Below, piece after piece: positions 38,241 through 50,403 of a stretch of DNA of 64,000 bases. This DNA is from Hofstenia miamia. Lineage: Eukaryota; Xenacoelomorpha; Acoela; Hofsteniidae. Made by a program: the position numbers and the translations under genes. The notes below the pieces were generated by a model that was given only the letters and a program-made list of their open reading frames with translations, made no database searches and was not told where the DNA came from. Position 1 is the stretch's first letter; each line of letters opens with the position of its first letter. The stretch lies in NCBI GenBank assembly GCA_900660155.1, contig CABFPE010000202.1:665090-729089 (forward strand). The letters are read 5' to 3'.

Positions 38241-40014
38241 ATATATGCAATATTGCTATATATCTATATATAGCAAAATCCTGCAAATTCGAAAACAAAA
38301 GAAACTTTAATGAGAAAAACAACATGTCAGCGAAGCATAATGAGTAAAACATCATGACAAAAATGGTCATTGATGTTGATACAAGCTTGTCAACATTGTT
38401 AACCTGCATCAGAAATGTCCTCCATATATGCCTTAATTGCTGCATTCTATTGTACAAAACTACAATCAGTAAACTAAATGTAATACATAAATTTCATATC
38501 AAGTAATTTTGCAGACAAAGGTAATCTTCTTGTCAGAAAAATTCCATTTGCAACCTACCATTGCCAACCTCTAGCAAAATCTACCAGATTTTGAATTTGG
38601 TAAGCATTTTTAATTTACAACAATATGTAAAATTTCATAGAGAAACATATTTCAAAATATATATGTAGTTTTTGTGACGTCACACATTTTAAATTCATAA
38701 TACTAGTGTCAAAGACAATTAATAGTCAGCACTTAAAACCTTGTTTTTTATTCTTCAATTATATAGTGGCTTGATTTTTCAATTTCTTCTTGCTGAATGC
38801 CCTCAATAATGCAACTAATCTTAAATATATTTATACACACTGCATGTTTCGTCAAATTCTGAATGACGTAACTGCGTTATGAACGCAAATCTTAGAGGTT
38901 CAAATTCTCGCACGTTTTATAATACACACAAAAGCATTAAATACTTTGCTTTAATTTAAAATATCATTACTTGCAATTTTTTATTATTGATGCTTTGTAT
39001 TCTTTTGATACATTTTTGTCATATTACAACATTGATTTCTCATTTGCAATTAAATGCTATTCAGGTATTCTTCGCAGATTTTTACTCTATTGGTTTGGCA
39101 AACAATTAAATAAAATGATTTTTCAGGAATATATGAACTTGACACAGGACAAACGTTTTCTGCCGGTGTCGGTTTTAAGTTTTTGGTGATTGGTGGCCCT
39201 ACATGCTAGCTTCAAAATTGAGTCGAGTCAGAGTAGAAAAGGTGGTGAATCTTGACCATGCTTTGTTCCCTTTAAAGAATAACCATAATTCTAGTTCATC
39301 ATAAATATGAATGATTGAGTCACTCAATATTTGTTTTTTTGCAAGACTGACATATAATTAAATGTCAAATACTGTTTGAAGGGTAATATAGTGACCTAAT
39401 ATTATTATAAAATAAATATACAAACTTCAATCTCTCTAGTTAATTGTAATAAATGTCTTTCATAGTGCTTGATATTTATGAAATTAAAGCACTATTTACA
39501 GGATTGTCTGCTACGTATTCACCCTACATGAATAGGGTTATCTGAACATTATGTACTATTCTTAAAACTTGATTCAATGGCTATATAGAAATATATTGGT
39601 ACTTCCAAGCTCACTCCATTATTAACCGAATGTTTTTGCAATTCAATAAATATCTGCTGTCAGCTGAGATATAGGAAATATTTCCGAAAATGAATTTATT
39701 GTGCTTGTAATTACAAAACTACGGTCCGTGTTCACTTTAAGCCCTATCAAACAAATGAACGCTATTTTTAAAGATCTGGAAGATAGAACCATTTGCAGTT
39801 TTTAATACATGTGGCAAAAAGGTCATAGAGTTTAATTTAAGTCAATATTTGATGAAAATTGTTACATTTCAACACGCAGAATTGTACTTGGGTCATAATT
39901 TAGTTGGACACTCACATCAAAAAAAAACGTTTCCAATCACTTGATTTCAAAGGAACTGACAGTCAACTGTAGCAAATTTTGAATCAGTGTATTATATTAT
40001 ATTACAAAGAAACA
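38241..40014. other. Gene-free sequence
   Basis: No gene or repeat family recognised. Confidence 0.45.
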
Positions 40015-40315
40015 TCGCACCCTTCACTCGTTTTTCAATCGTGCTTGTACTGCTGCTAATTACATCTTGACTCGCAACCCTCCAACAGCGATTGATTTCT
40101 TTTCCCCACCACCGAGCTTCAAGAAATCTTTGATGGCTTTCCTCTTTGCTGAGCCCTTCTCCGACTTCGCCTACTCTTCCATTTGCTCCTATTTCATCTC
40201 CTGTGACTGTCCTCGCTGCCGTAAAACTTGACTTGTTTTTATTTTCTTGTTGTGTATGCCTTCAGCGGCTAAATAAAGTCATTGATTATTATTATTATTA
40301 TTATTCAAGGCATCA
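40015..40315 (+). mobile_element. LINE 3' end with an ATT-repeat tail
   Basis: One plus-strand frame reads through a LINE-like C-terminal tail (ANYILTRNPPTAIDFFSPPP then SFKKSLMAFLF), then a stop, a short 3' segment (GCCTTCAGCGGCTAAATAAA) and a run of ATT units at 40284-40304. It is clearly less AT-rich than its surroundings, so it is a younger insertion. 5' truncated. Confidence 0.6.
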
Positions 40316-40458
40316 AACAAAGCATGGTATTTAGCATGCATGAAAAACTTGACGACAAAAGCTTGTTGCTATAGCAGTCAGTTTTGGAAAACTAGATTCG
40401 TTTTCCCAGGCAAGAATAGGTAATAATTATTTGTACTAAATTACATTGCAATAATGTA

Positions 40459-41223
40459 AAGGGAGTTATACATTATCAAATTTGTATGACCAATATTTGA
40501 CAAACAAAATTTTTACGAATATTTTCCAGTGTATAACCCCCTCAAACACGCCATAAGACAAGCCATCAAACCCCCCATCAGGCAAAATAAAATTAAAATA
40601 ATTTAGATATTTTCCATCAAACATTCATCAAACAAGCTAATTATTTTACAATAACTCTCTTTAAAGTTGAATAAATTTAATTAAAACAGGTAAAAACAGC
40701 ATTCAATTGTTCTCTATTATGTATCAATACTGTTGTTTATTTACTTTAGTTAAAGTGTTAAACCAACCTCACAAGAAAAACAGAATTCATTTGCGCGCAA
40801 AGCAGTGATCATTAATTAATTTACTTTAAAATGCTTTTCCTTGTCCTTGGTGATATGAATGATTTATTTAATTAGCGCTATCGCTAAAATGCTACTTTGG
40901 ATGTTTTGCACGGGGTCCATACGTATACGCACAAAACCAATTAACATTCGTGAATCATTATAAAATTAGTGACAGAAAATAATTATCCTGTAAATACATA
41001 CCTGTTAGTAATAATTGTATCAGAAACGAACACTGCACATGTCAGAGCACGCCAATTAATATTAATTAGTTAACCATAACCCAGAAATACAAGTAGATGA
41101 TTGCCGTTTGTCTGGTGGCTTGTTTGACGAATGTTTGATAATGTATCGCCGCAACATGTTTGCCGAACAATTAAAATTAATTGCTTGCTTGATCGAAGGT
41201 TTGATAGTTTATCACCCCTTAAG
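40459..41223. repeat. Foldback element of about 0.76 kb
   Basis: CATCAAACATTCATCAAACA near 40615-40634 is the near-complement of GCTTGTTTGACGAATGTTTG near 41117-41136, and outer arms (GTTATACATTATCAAAT against TTTGATAGTTTATCACC) extend the pairing. No coding sequence. Exact ends uncertain. Confidence 0.45.
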
Positions 41224-41479
41224 ATATAAACATAAAATGAAGAAAAGTAATTATATTTTTGATACGGCCCACCAATATAAACAAATATTATGACACAATG
41301 CATTCCTACTTCTGCTCCCATTGACATATTTTATGGCATCTCGTGTTTTATACATTTGGTGATGACAATCCTGGGAATGAGAATTGTGTCTATAAAACCG
41401 CGGTTTTAGGTGTATGTGAAAGTGGTTCTAGTAGGTATCTTATGTTCTCCAATTTTAAAATATCGAATCAGTAAGTTCG

Positions 41480-41483
41480 GACA

Positions 41484-41520
<37 letters not shown>
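41480..41520. repeat. TA microsatellite
   Basis: Pure (AT)n directly left of a Tc1/mariner-superfamily element; such TA runs are natural target sites for these transposons. Confidence 0.8.
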
Positions 41521-41521
<1 letters not shown>

Positions 41522-41523
<2 letters not shown>

Positions 41524-42597
41524 TGTGTCCCAGAAGTCACGGACCAGATATATATTTCACATTTTAATGGATATGGGTGAGAAATTAACAAAACAAGAAG
41601 TAAATTGGTTTTTGTTTGGATGAAATGGGGCTACATACCGTTTTGTAGCTGAAGAATTCAACCGCCCTCATCCTGAGCGATAAAATCATTGAGCCATACC
41701 ACTGTTTGCCGTTTGATCAAAGGTTTTCAAGAAACTGGCTCAGTTTCTGACCGTGAGATATGTGGTCGACGAAAGAGTGCAACTGATGAAGAGACATTAC
41801 CTATGTTTTTGGCGAAAATTGCTAGAAGCCCGTGAAATCAGTAAGGAAAATAAGGCTGGAGCTTACGATTAGCAAATCATCAGTAAATCATATTCTTAAG
41901 GCACAGATATTCTTCAATATTATTCGGTGATGAAGCAATTTTTCATTTAAATAGGCAAGTAAACCGCTACAATATCCGATATTGATCAGAAGTAAATCCT
42001 AACTGGAGTGAGGAGGGACATTATCAAACCAAACCTAAGATTATGGTCTGGGCTGGAATGTGAGACGAGGAAATTGTTGGCCCTTATTTTTTTATTACTA
42101 ACAGTGTCACTGGAGAAACTTATTTAGAGTTTTTACAGACCCTCCTGTTTGACTACCTCGAAAATGTTCCTGTACTTCGACGACAAGACTTCTTATTTCA
42201 GCAAGATGGAGTTCCACCACATTTTGCTATTTATGTGCGTAACTACTTGAATCAAACTTTTCCCGGAAAATGGATTAGCCGAAGAGGTCCCATGGAGTGA
42301 CCACCCGATCACCAGATCTATCACCTCTTGACAATTTCCTTTGGGAACATCTTAAATCTGTTATTTACCAAAATCTTCCACGCACTCTTGATTTAAATAA
42401 TGCTTATAACTTAATCTCATACGATCACCACTAAAACCCCCAACAGAGTAAAAGACAGTTTTATAAAGAGGATTGATGCGTGTATCATTGCAGAAGGTGA
42501 ACAATTTGAGCATCTATTATGATTATGAAGAATAAAATTGCTATTCATGTATTTTTATAAAAATCTACATAGTGCGCTACTTATGAGACATCCTGTA
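41522..42597 (+). mobile_element. Tc1/mariner-superfamily element (DDxD type), inactive
   Basis: Approximate ends: GTGTCCCAGAAGTCACGG at the left and the inverse of the right end GATGTCTCATAAGTAGCG give imperfect inverted repeats. TA runs lie on both sides (41490-41520 and 42599-42616). Length about 1.08 kb with one transposase pseudogene between. Confidence 0.7.
41567..42522 (+). pseudogene. Tc1/mariner-superfamily transposase, broken
   Basis: Begins MDMGEKLTKQEVNWFLFG and meets a stop at once. Recognisable later parts are PKIMVWAGM, VGPYFFITNSVTGETYLEFL, LFQQDGVPPHF (second Asp), FPGKWISRRGP and RSPDLSPLDNFLWEHLKSVI, where the third acidic residue is Asp rather than Glu. The second-to-third spacing is roughly 40 residues, judged across frameshifts, so this is a DDxD lineage distinct from the Tc1 copy at 22006. 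Several stops and frameshifts; a C-terminal RIDACIIAEGEQFEHLL is still in frame. Confidence 0.75.
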
Positions 42598-42639
42598 TGT
42601 GTATATATATATATATACTGGTTATAATCTTAAGATTTT

Positions 42640-44740
42640 GAACATTTTTGAATGTTTTATTGCAACATGTTTCGACAAACATTGTTATCATTTTCAAGCA
42701 TTTGGAGAAATGTTCCCGAACTTTTTCTTTTGGTAAATCAGATCTTCAAAATATATTTAGATTTGTTTGATGTCTTTGTTTATTTAATAATGTTTTCTTA
42801 GTTGATTTTATACATATTGCTTCTGCGATTTTAGTTTTACGATGTCTTATTTTAAAATTTTTCAGCTTGGGTTCACATCCATGTATATACATATCGGATT
42901 GTAGATGCCCTCATATGTTCCTTTGCCCGAGTTTCTAAATGCCTTCTGGTCTCGCCAATGTATGAACTTGAACATTCATCACAGTCGTATGAATAAACGA
43001 TACCAGAAGACAATGAATTGGGTATATGATCTTTATTAGGGAACATTTCCATGGTCTTTTTTGCGTAAAATACTGGACAAATTTTCGAAGTTGGTAATTC
43101 TTTGTTGTATGATCGTATTGTTTTCTTTAGTTGTTCTTCTCGTGATTTTATAAATGGTAACTTCCAGTATACTTTTGTTTTGTCTTGGTTATGTGTAGAA
43201 TTTGAATCTTGTGTATTGCATAAACATTTCTTATCAATAATTTTACGAATTAGTTTTTGTGGATATCCATTATTTTTGAGATCTTTTGTGATTTTATCCA
43301 AACTTTATTAAGCTTTTGTAATTTGAGCAAGATTTGAATATTCGATTGACTAGGCATGGAATGGTGTTAATTTTATGACGCATATCGCAATTCGAACAGA
43401 ATGGTATATATAGGCCTGTACAAGTCGGTTTTTGATACCGCTTAGTCGAAATGTCATTCATGTGCTTAGTTACAGTAGCATCAAGAAAATTTAGCATATT
43501 TTCCTTTTCATGTTTAATTGTGAATTTAATTTCAGTCATACACTAATTCAAACATATCTACAGTATATTATAGGATTAGATTCTTGATAATTTTCAAATT
43601 TGCTCTCAATTACATCCATTGCAAAGTTGGCTAAAGTTGGGCTAAGTGGTGACCCCATTGGCATTCCATCTACTTTTTTATATATATATCACCATTAAAT
43701 GAAAAATGTATAGGTTCTTTAGTTTATGATGTGACATATTTATTTGATCTTCTGGAATTATGTTCATAATATGAACTATTGTTTTGTCAATTGGAATGCT
43801 CGTCAGTAATGAATTGACGTTATAGCTTACTAGATGAATGTTTTATTAAATAGTTTCTTCAATGAATTAAGTTCTTTTATAAAATCAGTTGTATTTTTTA
43901 TTGTATACTTGGTTGGTAGTAAAGGCTTCAATAATTTATTTAAAAACTTATGCAGATGATATACTTGGTTGTTTATTATGTTAACAATAGGTCTATATGG
44001 TGGTTTTTCTAAATTTTTAAGGATTTTGGCTATACCATACATTCTTATGGATACTCTCAAATATACTACCATCATTTTTTAAGCGTGAATTAATTATTGA
44101 AATTTTCTTCCTCTCGAATAAAGAAATTTTTTGTATATTTTTGATCTTTAACTTGTTTTTTAAACTTAGTTTCATTTGTCAAAATTTTTTTCATTCCATT
44201 AGGTGGTCTGTTCGATCTTGTACTATAATGGCACTTCCTTTATCTGCTTTGCAAATGTAAAGAGTTTGATCTGTACTTAGTTTCTTTAGAGCATTTAATA
44301 ATTTTAAAACTTTATCAGGTACATGGATTTTATTTTTGCAGTATGTTTCAACTAATGTTCTAATTCTTAACTGCCATTTTGATTTATCTTCAGTGAATTT
44401 ATTGATGTTATTTAGTTTGAAAAATACTTCAGTATCCCATTTAGTTTTCAATATATTTAGCTTTGTTGGCCATGACATTTTCATTCCATAAGCAAGAGCT
44501 TCTATTTCTAAGTCAGTTAATTTTCTTGATGATAGATTAAAAACAGTATTTTAACACAAAATTTTTCTTCAATACTATTTTCTTTTTTCAAGTTTCTAAG
44601 TTTTTTCTCAAGTTTATTAGCAATTAATGTTAAACATTTTTCGACTTGTATATTAAAGAAAATGCATTCAAAGAGGATGTTTATATTTCTAAGGTGTTTT
44701 ATTGCGATAATGATGTCGATGATATTTTTAAACATTTATA
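42640..44740 (-). mobile_element. Penelope-like element, RT with deleted active site plus GIY-YIG
   Basis: Minus-strand parts in order: KADKGSAIIVQDR (N-terminal PLE signature, near 44240), PYRPIVNIINNQVYHLHKFL (44000), VDGMPMGSPLSPTLANFAMD (43640), EIKFTIKHEKENMLNFLDAT (43520), then GIVYSYDCDECSSSYIGETR with HLETRAKEHM (42990-42900), the GIY-YIG endonuclease core. The RT frame runs to YCRYV and stops; the following DD of the catalytic YVDD box is lost, apparently by deletion. More stops and frameshifts occur. The sequence AACATGTTTCGACAAACATT at 42664 resembles PLE terminal sequence. Dead copy. Confidence 0.85.
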
Positions 44741-44758
44741 GTTTAATTTAAGGAATTC

Positions 44759-44961
44759 AGAAGCGAATTCAATATTGCGCAACATTTCACCATCAAGATG
44801 AAAGTTGAAATCGAAATGCGCGTTCCTTTTTTCAATTTTGTGCGTTTACATTTGTATACTGTTGAATTCATCATAATCATTCAATTTGGAGACAATTGAA
44901 TTCAATTGAAAATTATAACAAATCGATATTAACATAATCGTGTATTTTTGAATTCGCTTCC
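44759..44961. repeat. Small MITE upstream of NPL4
   Basis: AGAAGCGAATTCAATA at the left and the inverse of the right end (GGAAGCGAATTCAAAA) form inverted repeats around about 170 bp. It ends 54 bases before the NPL4 start codon, so it makes up most of the proximal promoter or leader region. Confidence 0.5.
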
Positions 44962-45014
44962 AAAATCAATGTTTACCATTGCTTATCGATTTCTAATTAT
45001 TGATATTTTTAGTG

Positions 45015-46727
45015 ATGATTATCAGAGTGCAAAGTCCTTCTCTTGGCACTTATCGAATAAACATTCCTGCAAGATGCACTGCTGCTCATTTGTATGAAGA
45101 AGTTTTTAACACTCTAAAATTGGATTCTGCGCATTTGTACCAATTATATAGAAAAAGAGGAAAACAAGCCCTTATAAATAAAACTGAATTAAAATTAAAT
45201 TTCTCAGAAGGTGAAATGATATTTTTACCTGATGTAGAAGAAACAAATGCTTCAAATAATAATTATAGAAGTTCAAATTTGTCAAATGCGGTTCCTTTGG
45301 ATGAAATCGATTTTATACTTGAGAAATTAGATGGTCGCATTATTCGCAAGTTCGATCCCCAATTATGTCGGCATCGAGAGCAAGCGCGTTGTGTTCATTG
45401 TCTACCCAAAGATCCATGGGATGCAGACCCTGCACCTAAATTTTTATCATTTCATGCTTGGCTTAGAAAGTTATCAAGTGGAGTTGATAAAGGTAAATTT
45501 ACACAGCTTTCATATCCCAATTGCAAAGTTTTACCTAATTGTGGAGATCATCCTCCGTGGCCAGCAGGAATTTGCACTAAATGTCAGCCTGCAGCTATTA
45601 CATTGACACGACAGCCATATAGACATGTTGATTACGTATCATTTGAAAATCCTTCTATCGTTGATCGATTTTTAAGTGGTTGGCGTTCGTCTGGAAAGCA
45701 ACGCATGGGAATTTTGTATGGTCGCTACGAACAGCATAAAGATGTTCCTCTTGGAATTAAGGCTGTTGTTGCTGCAATTTATGAACCTCCTCAGTCGAGC
45801 AATCCTCAATCGCTTAGCTTCTCTTTAGATTTATTAGAGTCGCCATCATGTAAACAAATTATTAGAAGTTTAGGTTTAGCACCGGTTGGTTGGGTCTTTA
45901 CTGATCTGCAATCAGATGGAAATGGTAAGGTTAAATGTATACGTGGAAAAGATAGCTTTTTTCTTTCTGCGGAGGAATGCATTACTGCTGCAGCACTACA
46001 ACTTCGTTTTCCAAACCCATGCAGACGAGCAGCTGAAGATGGAAATTTTGGGTCAAAATTTGTTACTGTTTGCATGACCGGTGATTCCGATGGTAGCATT
46101 CATTCTGAAGCTTATCAGATTTCAAATCAAGCATGTGCTCTCGTTCGCCATGACTGCTTAATACCAACAGTTGATGCTGCTCAGTTAGGTTATGTGCCTG
46201 AATCAACTGCTTTGAAATGTGTCCCGGATGTTTTTTATAAGCTCACCGATGAGTACAAGAACGAGCAAACCGTAATTGCTAGACCTTTGCCTGTAGAATA
46301 TTTGCTAATAGATGTTCCCGTTGGATTTCCTTTAGATCCTGAATATACATTTACAGCTACTGATACAGAATTCGCCTTCCCACCGGCTAATCGCTCATCA
46401 CCGCAAGATTGGCAGGCTTTGTGTAGACACTTTGAGTGTCATAATGACCCCGCAGTGGCCATTAAGGATCTACATGTTTTAATATATTTAGCAGAACAAC
46501 AAGTATGTCCATTAGGTGACAGTTTGGAATTACTGTTACGTGCATTTCCTTATCATGATGAAATTATTTCGTTATTGTCTGATGAGCCTTGGCAAACTAT
46601 TCAACACTGCTTGACTGATAAAGGCACCACTTCTACAGAAGATGTGTGGAAGTGTTCACATTGTACATTTGATAATGTTGCGACAACTAACACTTGTGAA
46701 ATGTGTTCCTTGCCTCGTTTTAGTTAA
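45015..46727 (+). CDS. NPLOC4: NPL4, cofactor of the p97/Cdc48 segregase
   Basis: 570 residues, one exon. With UFD1, NPL4 delivers ubiquitinated proteins to the p97 (Cdc48) ATPase in ER-associated degradation and chromatin extraction. Domains: UBX-like ubiquitin fold at 1-75 (MIIRVQSPSLGTYRINIP start), zinc-binding region at about 97-205 with CRHREQARCVHC and CGDHPPWPAGICTKC, an MPN-type domain at about 205-440 (RMGILYGRY, GWVFTDL), a C-terminal helical part, and an NZF ubiquitin-binding finger at 545-566 (WKCSHCTFDNVATTNTCEMC). All NZF cysteines are present. ATG 45015 is chosen because the open frame upstream lacks an ATG and IIRVQSP is the usual N-terminus; GATATTTTTAG two bases before it could be a splice acceptor. 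Length is close to that of animal orthologues (about 600). Intact. Confidence 0.95.
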   Translation: MIIRVQSPSLGTYRINIPARCTAAHLYEEVFNTLKLDSAHLYQLYRKRGKQALINKTELKLNFSEGEMIFLPDVEETNASNNNYRSSNLSNAVPLDEIDFILEKLDGRIIRKFDPQLCRHREQARCVHCLPKDPWDADPAPKFLSFHAWLRKLSSGVDKGKFTQLSYPNCKVLPNCGDHPPWPAGICTKCQPAAITLTRQPYRHVDYVSFENPSIVDRFLSGWRSSGKQRMGILYGRYEQHKDVPLGIKAVVAAIYEPPQSSNPQSLSFSLDLLESPSCKQIIRSLGLAPVGWVFTDLQSDGNGKVKCIRGKDSFFLSAEECITAAALQLRFPNPCRRAAEDGNFGSKFVTVCMTGDSDGSIHSEAYQISNQACALVRHDCLIPTVDAAQLGYVPESTALKCVPDVFYKLTDEYKNEQTVIARPLPVEYLLIDVPVGFPLDPEYTFTATDTEFAFPPANRSSPQDWQALCRHFECHNDPAVAIKDLHVLIYLAEQQVCPLGDSLELLLRAFPYHDEIISLLSDEPWQTIQHCLTDKGTTSTEDVWKCSHCTFDNVATTNTCEMCSLPRFS

Positions 46728-47701
46728 ATTCACACGAATTGCAATATTAGATATTTTATTTATTTCTTAAAACAGAATATATTTTCAATGAAGTGTTTTG
46801 AATTTTGAATATTATATTTATACTTTATAATTTGTTTTTCTTAAAATGTGCACATTATATATATATAAGGAAACTGCTCGTACTATGCACAGGATTTCAA
46901 TGGACTGTATTAGATTTTAAAAAAATAAAAAAATTTAAACCAACCCATATGTCGTTTTTTAAATATTTTTGGAACAAAATAAGTAATAAATGTCATCATC
47001 ATGCATTGGTATAATGATTTTATTCACAATTTTAGCATATGACACTCCATAATTTCATTTAATATTATAAGCAAATTCAAAGCATGCTAATACCTAATGC
47101 AAAAAAGTGTATAGAATCAAAACAAAATCGAGTCTATTATTTTAGTAACATAGATATATGTTGTTTTATTTAAAAAATCCTTTGTTTATTCAGTTAGCTA
47201 CTATAACTGGATTCTGCCTGTAAAAATTGTCTTCTTTTTACATTGCAACTTACATACATACATGCATACATACATACATACATACATACATACAAACATA
47301 CATAAGAGGTGATTTGTGCATGTTTTTTCGAAGGAGCCCAACAAAGCGAAAATTGCCATACAATGCGCCTCTCGGCTTTTGCTAACAAATTATTCAACTC
47401 AGCGACATCAAGATTTTTTTCTACACTAAATGGAGCATATAGGGTCCAAATTTTAAATAATTATATCAATTATATGGATTTTTATATGGGACGCTAAATA
47501 GCCCCTTTTATAAGTATATTTTCTCAACAACCCCGAATTTTAGTCTTGATGAATGGGATTGGCAAATCGTGGTAGCCTAGAAACTCGTTACTAGTAACTC
47601 ACCAACAACTTATTAGTAACCATGGTATCCTGCCTTTAGTGCCTAGAACTGCCTGGAGATTTTATACTTTATTGCATCCAATTTATTGTCTTGTCTAAAT
47701 G
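46728..47701. other. Downstream of NPL4; ATAC microsatellite
   Basis: Contains a possible AATAAA at 46924-46929 and a (CATA)n tetranucleotide run at about 47251-47303. A short open frame on the minus strand is driven by this repeat. No gene. Confidence 0.5.
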
Positions 47702-48084
47702 CAGTGATGTCCCTTTAAATATTTTTAGAGGAAAATTTATATTTAAAGGAAAAGGTAAAAATTTAAAGGATCCTTTTAAAGGATTACACAATTTAGAAAG
47801 GATTCAAAACTATACATTGAAAAAACAGATGAAATACAAATCATCAATCACTTAAACATTGCAATCGATGTTTGAGATTGTTCATTGATAATCTGTTATG
47901 CCGATTTTCTGTCAAGTCAAGATTCGTGCCTTAAAATACATCAAATTTATGTAATGCACAAACTGAACAATGTGATGTGGGATGCTGTCAATTGCACTAG
48001 TTAAAAAATAATTAAGACATAGTGACCGTGAGAAGGATTGTTCAGCTGAAGCAGGTGACGGAAGAACTGATAACACCACTTTTG

Positions 48085-50062
48085 CTACCTCTGACAGTTT
48101 CTGGAATTTTTCGAAGTTAATGGAGAATTCTCAAATTCGGCATATTCTTCTTGAATTGTGAAAAATTGGATTGAAGAGATTGCACTGGCTGATTCATGGT
48201 TGACTTTTTTATAAATTGCGGAAACAGGATCTTCCTCAATCTCATTGGATGTAATTTCAGAGTTTTCAGACTCAATGTCCATAGACACAACTTCACTCAC
48301 TCATCTTTGATAATTTATTGCTCAATTTGGTTATAAACTCATGGGCTTCTAATTTCGCATGAGATGGAAGCATACTTCGGTAACCTTGAGTAGGGCTTAA
48401 GACTGTAGCAGCCAAAAACACAGTTGGTAATTCAGTAAATCTCCGTTTAATATTAAAAAAAAGAAAATGATCCATTCCTGTCTGCATATAACTCTGAGTT
48501 TTTTTTTGTGCAAACTCAACTTGCGTCAGATGTCCATACCATCGAGTATTAGCCAATTGAGGCCCGTTGTGCCTTCTACATTTATTTGTTCAAAAAATTT
48601 GATACCTTCTACAGCATTGCATTGTTGAACCTGTGTGCTCCACACCCTAGATTCTCGGAAAACGTCAACCAAATCTCTGGTTCTCTCTGTATAGGCAATC
48701 CTTCCAATTCTTCTGAATCTACCCCGTCCATTATCCTAAACTTTCTAGCAGCTGCTACCATGGCCGAACAGTTTCAGATTGCATACCTATACATCTAGCT
48801 TATCCAGTCCTAGGTTAGAGAGATTAGCATTAATTTCTTCAACAGTAACATCCGACGTTGTATTATGCACAATTTTGAAGTCCAGTGTTATGGTGGAGAC
48901 CGAAATTAGTAGATAATGTTCTCTCTGAACATTTTGCCAATGATCAAGTTGTATTCCAAAATACGATTGAAGATTAATACTAGACACTTTCTCATTGGCA
49001 AGTTCGGTCTTATCTTTCTCAATTGTTTTAAAATCAGGGAGTGNAATATTAAAAAAAAGAAAATGATCCATTCCTGTCTGCATATAACTCTGAGGCCCGT
49101 TGTGCCTTCTACATTTATTTGTTCAAAAAATTTGATACCTTCAACAGCATTGCATTGTTGAACCTGTGTGCTCCACACCCTAGATTCTCGGAAAACGTCA
49201 ACCAAATCTCTGGTTCTCTCTGTATAGGCAATCCTTCCAATTCTTCTGAATCTACCCCGTCCATTATCCTAAACTTTCTAGCAGCTGCTACCATGGCCGA
49301 ACAGTTTCAGATTGCATACCTATACATCTAGCTTATCCAGTCCTAGGTTAGAGAGATTAGCATTAATTTCTTCAACAGTAACATCCGACGTTGTATTATG
49401 CACAATTTTGAAGTCCAGTGTTATGGTGGAGACCGAAATTAGTAGATAATGTTCTCTCTGAACATTTTGCCAATGATCAAGTTGTATTCCAAAATACGAT
49501 TGAAGATTAATACTAGACACTTTCTCATTGGCAAGTTCGGTCTTATCTTTCTCAATTGTTTTAAAATCAGGGAGTGTGCCGTATACTAGAATAGAGTTCA
49601 AGAATTTTCTATTTACAGAACTTCTAAATATGTTCATTGGCAGGCAAGTCTGAACAAAGCTTGTGACAACATTTCATCCCTGATGTCCATTACATGAAAG
49701 TGTCTGCATATTTTGTGTGAGAAAAAGCTAACCTGATTCGGCTGTCTGCTCTTTGGCTTCTCCATATATTTGAGTATGAACACGTTTTAGATGATCTTTA
49801 CCTCCGTTCAAAAGTTTTTCTTGACAATTCCGTGGAGTTGCTTAGGACATAAGTCACAACGATAACACTTTTCGCCTGACAGGAAAGTAAAATGCGCTTC
49901 ATATTTTCGTCGTTCATCAAGAGATTTTCGTCCCATGTTGATGAAATTCCTTTTTAGAATAGAGCACCTTAAAAGACACAATAGACACCTAGCGAGAAAG
50001 GCATGCACAACATAACATGCACAACCACAGTGATGGAGTTTGTTTTTGTGTGTGAAATGCAC
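48085..50062 (-). pseudogene. hAT transposase with BED zinc finger, broken
   Basis: The minus strand starts with a BED-finger-like segment (GRKSLDERRKYEAHFTFL, then CYRCDLCPKQLHG), continues with ILVYGTLPDFKTIEKDKTEL, LDHWQNVQREHYLLISVSTI, a middle part with DVFRESRVWSTQVQQCNAVE, and ends with LPTVFLAATVLSPTQGY, like the LAT-x-LDP region before the hAT C-terminal dimerisation domain, then an acidic tail. Frameshifts and stops divide it, and the 485-bp internal duplication breaks the order. I did not find a clean RW dimerisation motif. Confidence 0.75.
48559..49576. repeat. 485-bp tandem duplication around an N
   Basis: 48559-49043 and 49092-49576 are nearly identical (constant offset 533; one substitution seen near 48609). 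Between them lie the N at 49044 and 47 bases copied from 48449-48495. This is what an unresolved haplotype or gap-filling error looks like. Confidence 0.9.
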
Positions 50063-50403
50063 TGATTAATGTAGTAAAGCAAATTAATTCTTCTCAATGC
50101 TTGATTCTTGAAATCACCAGACGCTGTAACGAGTAGATTGCGGTAGGTGTTTGGATGGCTGAAAGATTTCCTAATCTAAATTTAGCCCGGCTAGACATTG
50201 GATGAAGTCAAATATTTCCTTTAAAAATACGCAATATTTACAGTATCCTTTAAAGGATTTCTTTAAAAGCATTAGTATTAAAAGCAAGGAAAATTTACAG
50301 GATCCTTTAACAAATCCTTTAAAGGGAAATAGAAATGGACATCACTGTCTAAATATATTCCTTCTTGAGGTTGTCTTGACGTCATGTATATGTCACTGTT
50401 AAA

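Larger units (their letters stand above)
47702..50347 (-). mobile_element. hAT transposon, nearly complete ends, inactive
   Basis: CAGTGATGTCC at 47702-47712 is mirrored by GGACATCACTG at 50337-50347. Direct flanks TCTAAATG (47694-47701) and TCTAAATA (50348-50355) match in seven of eight bases, the hAT target duplication. Subterminal AAAGGATCCTTTTAAAGGAT-like words repeat near both ends, as in hAT binding regions. Part of the interior is duplicated around an N at 49044. Confidence 0.88.
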
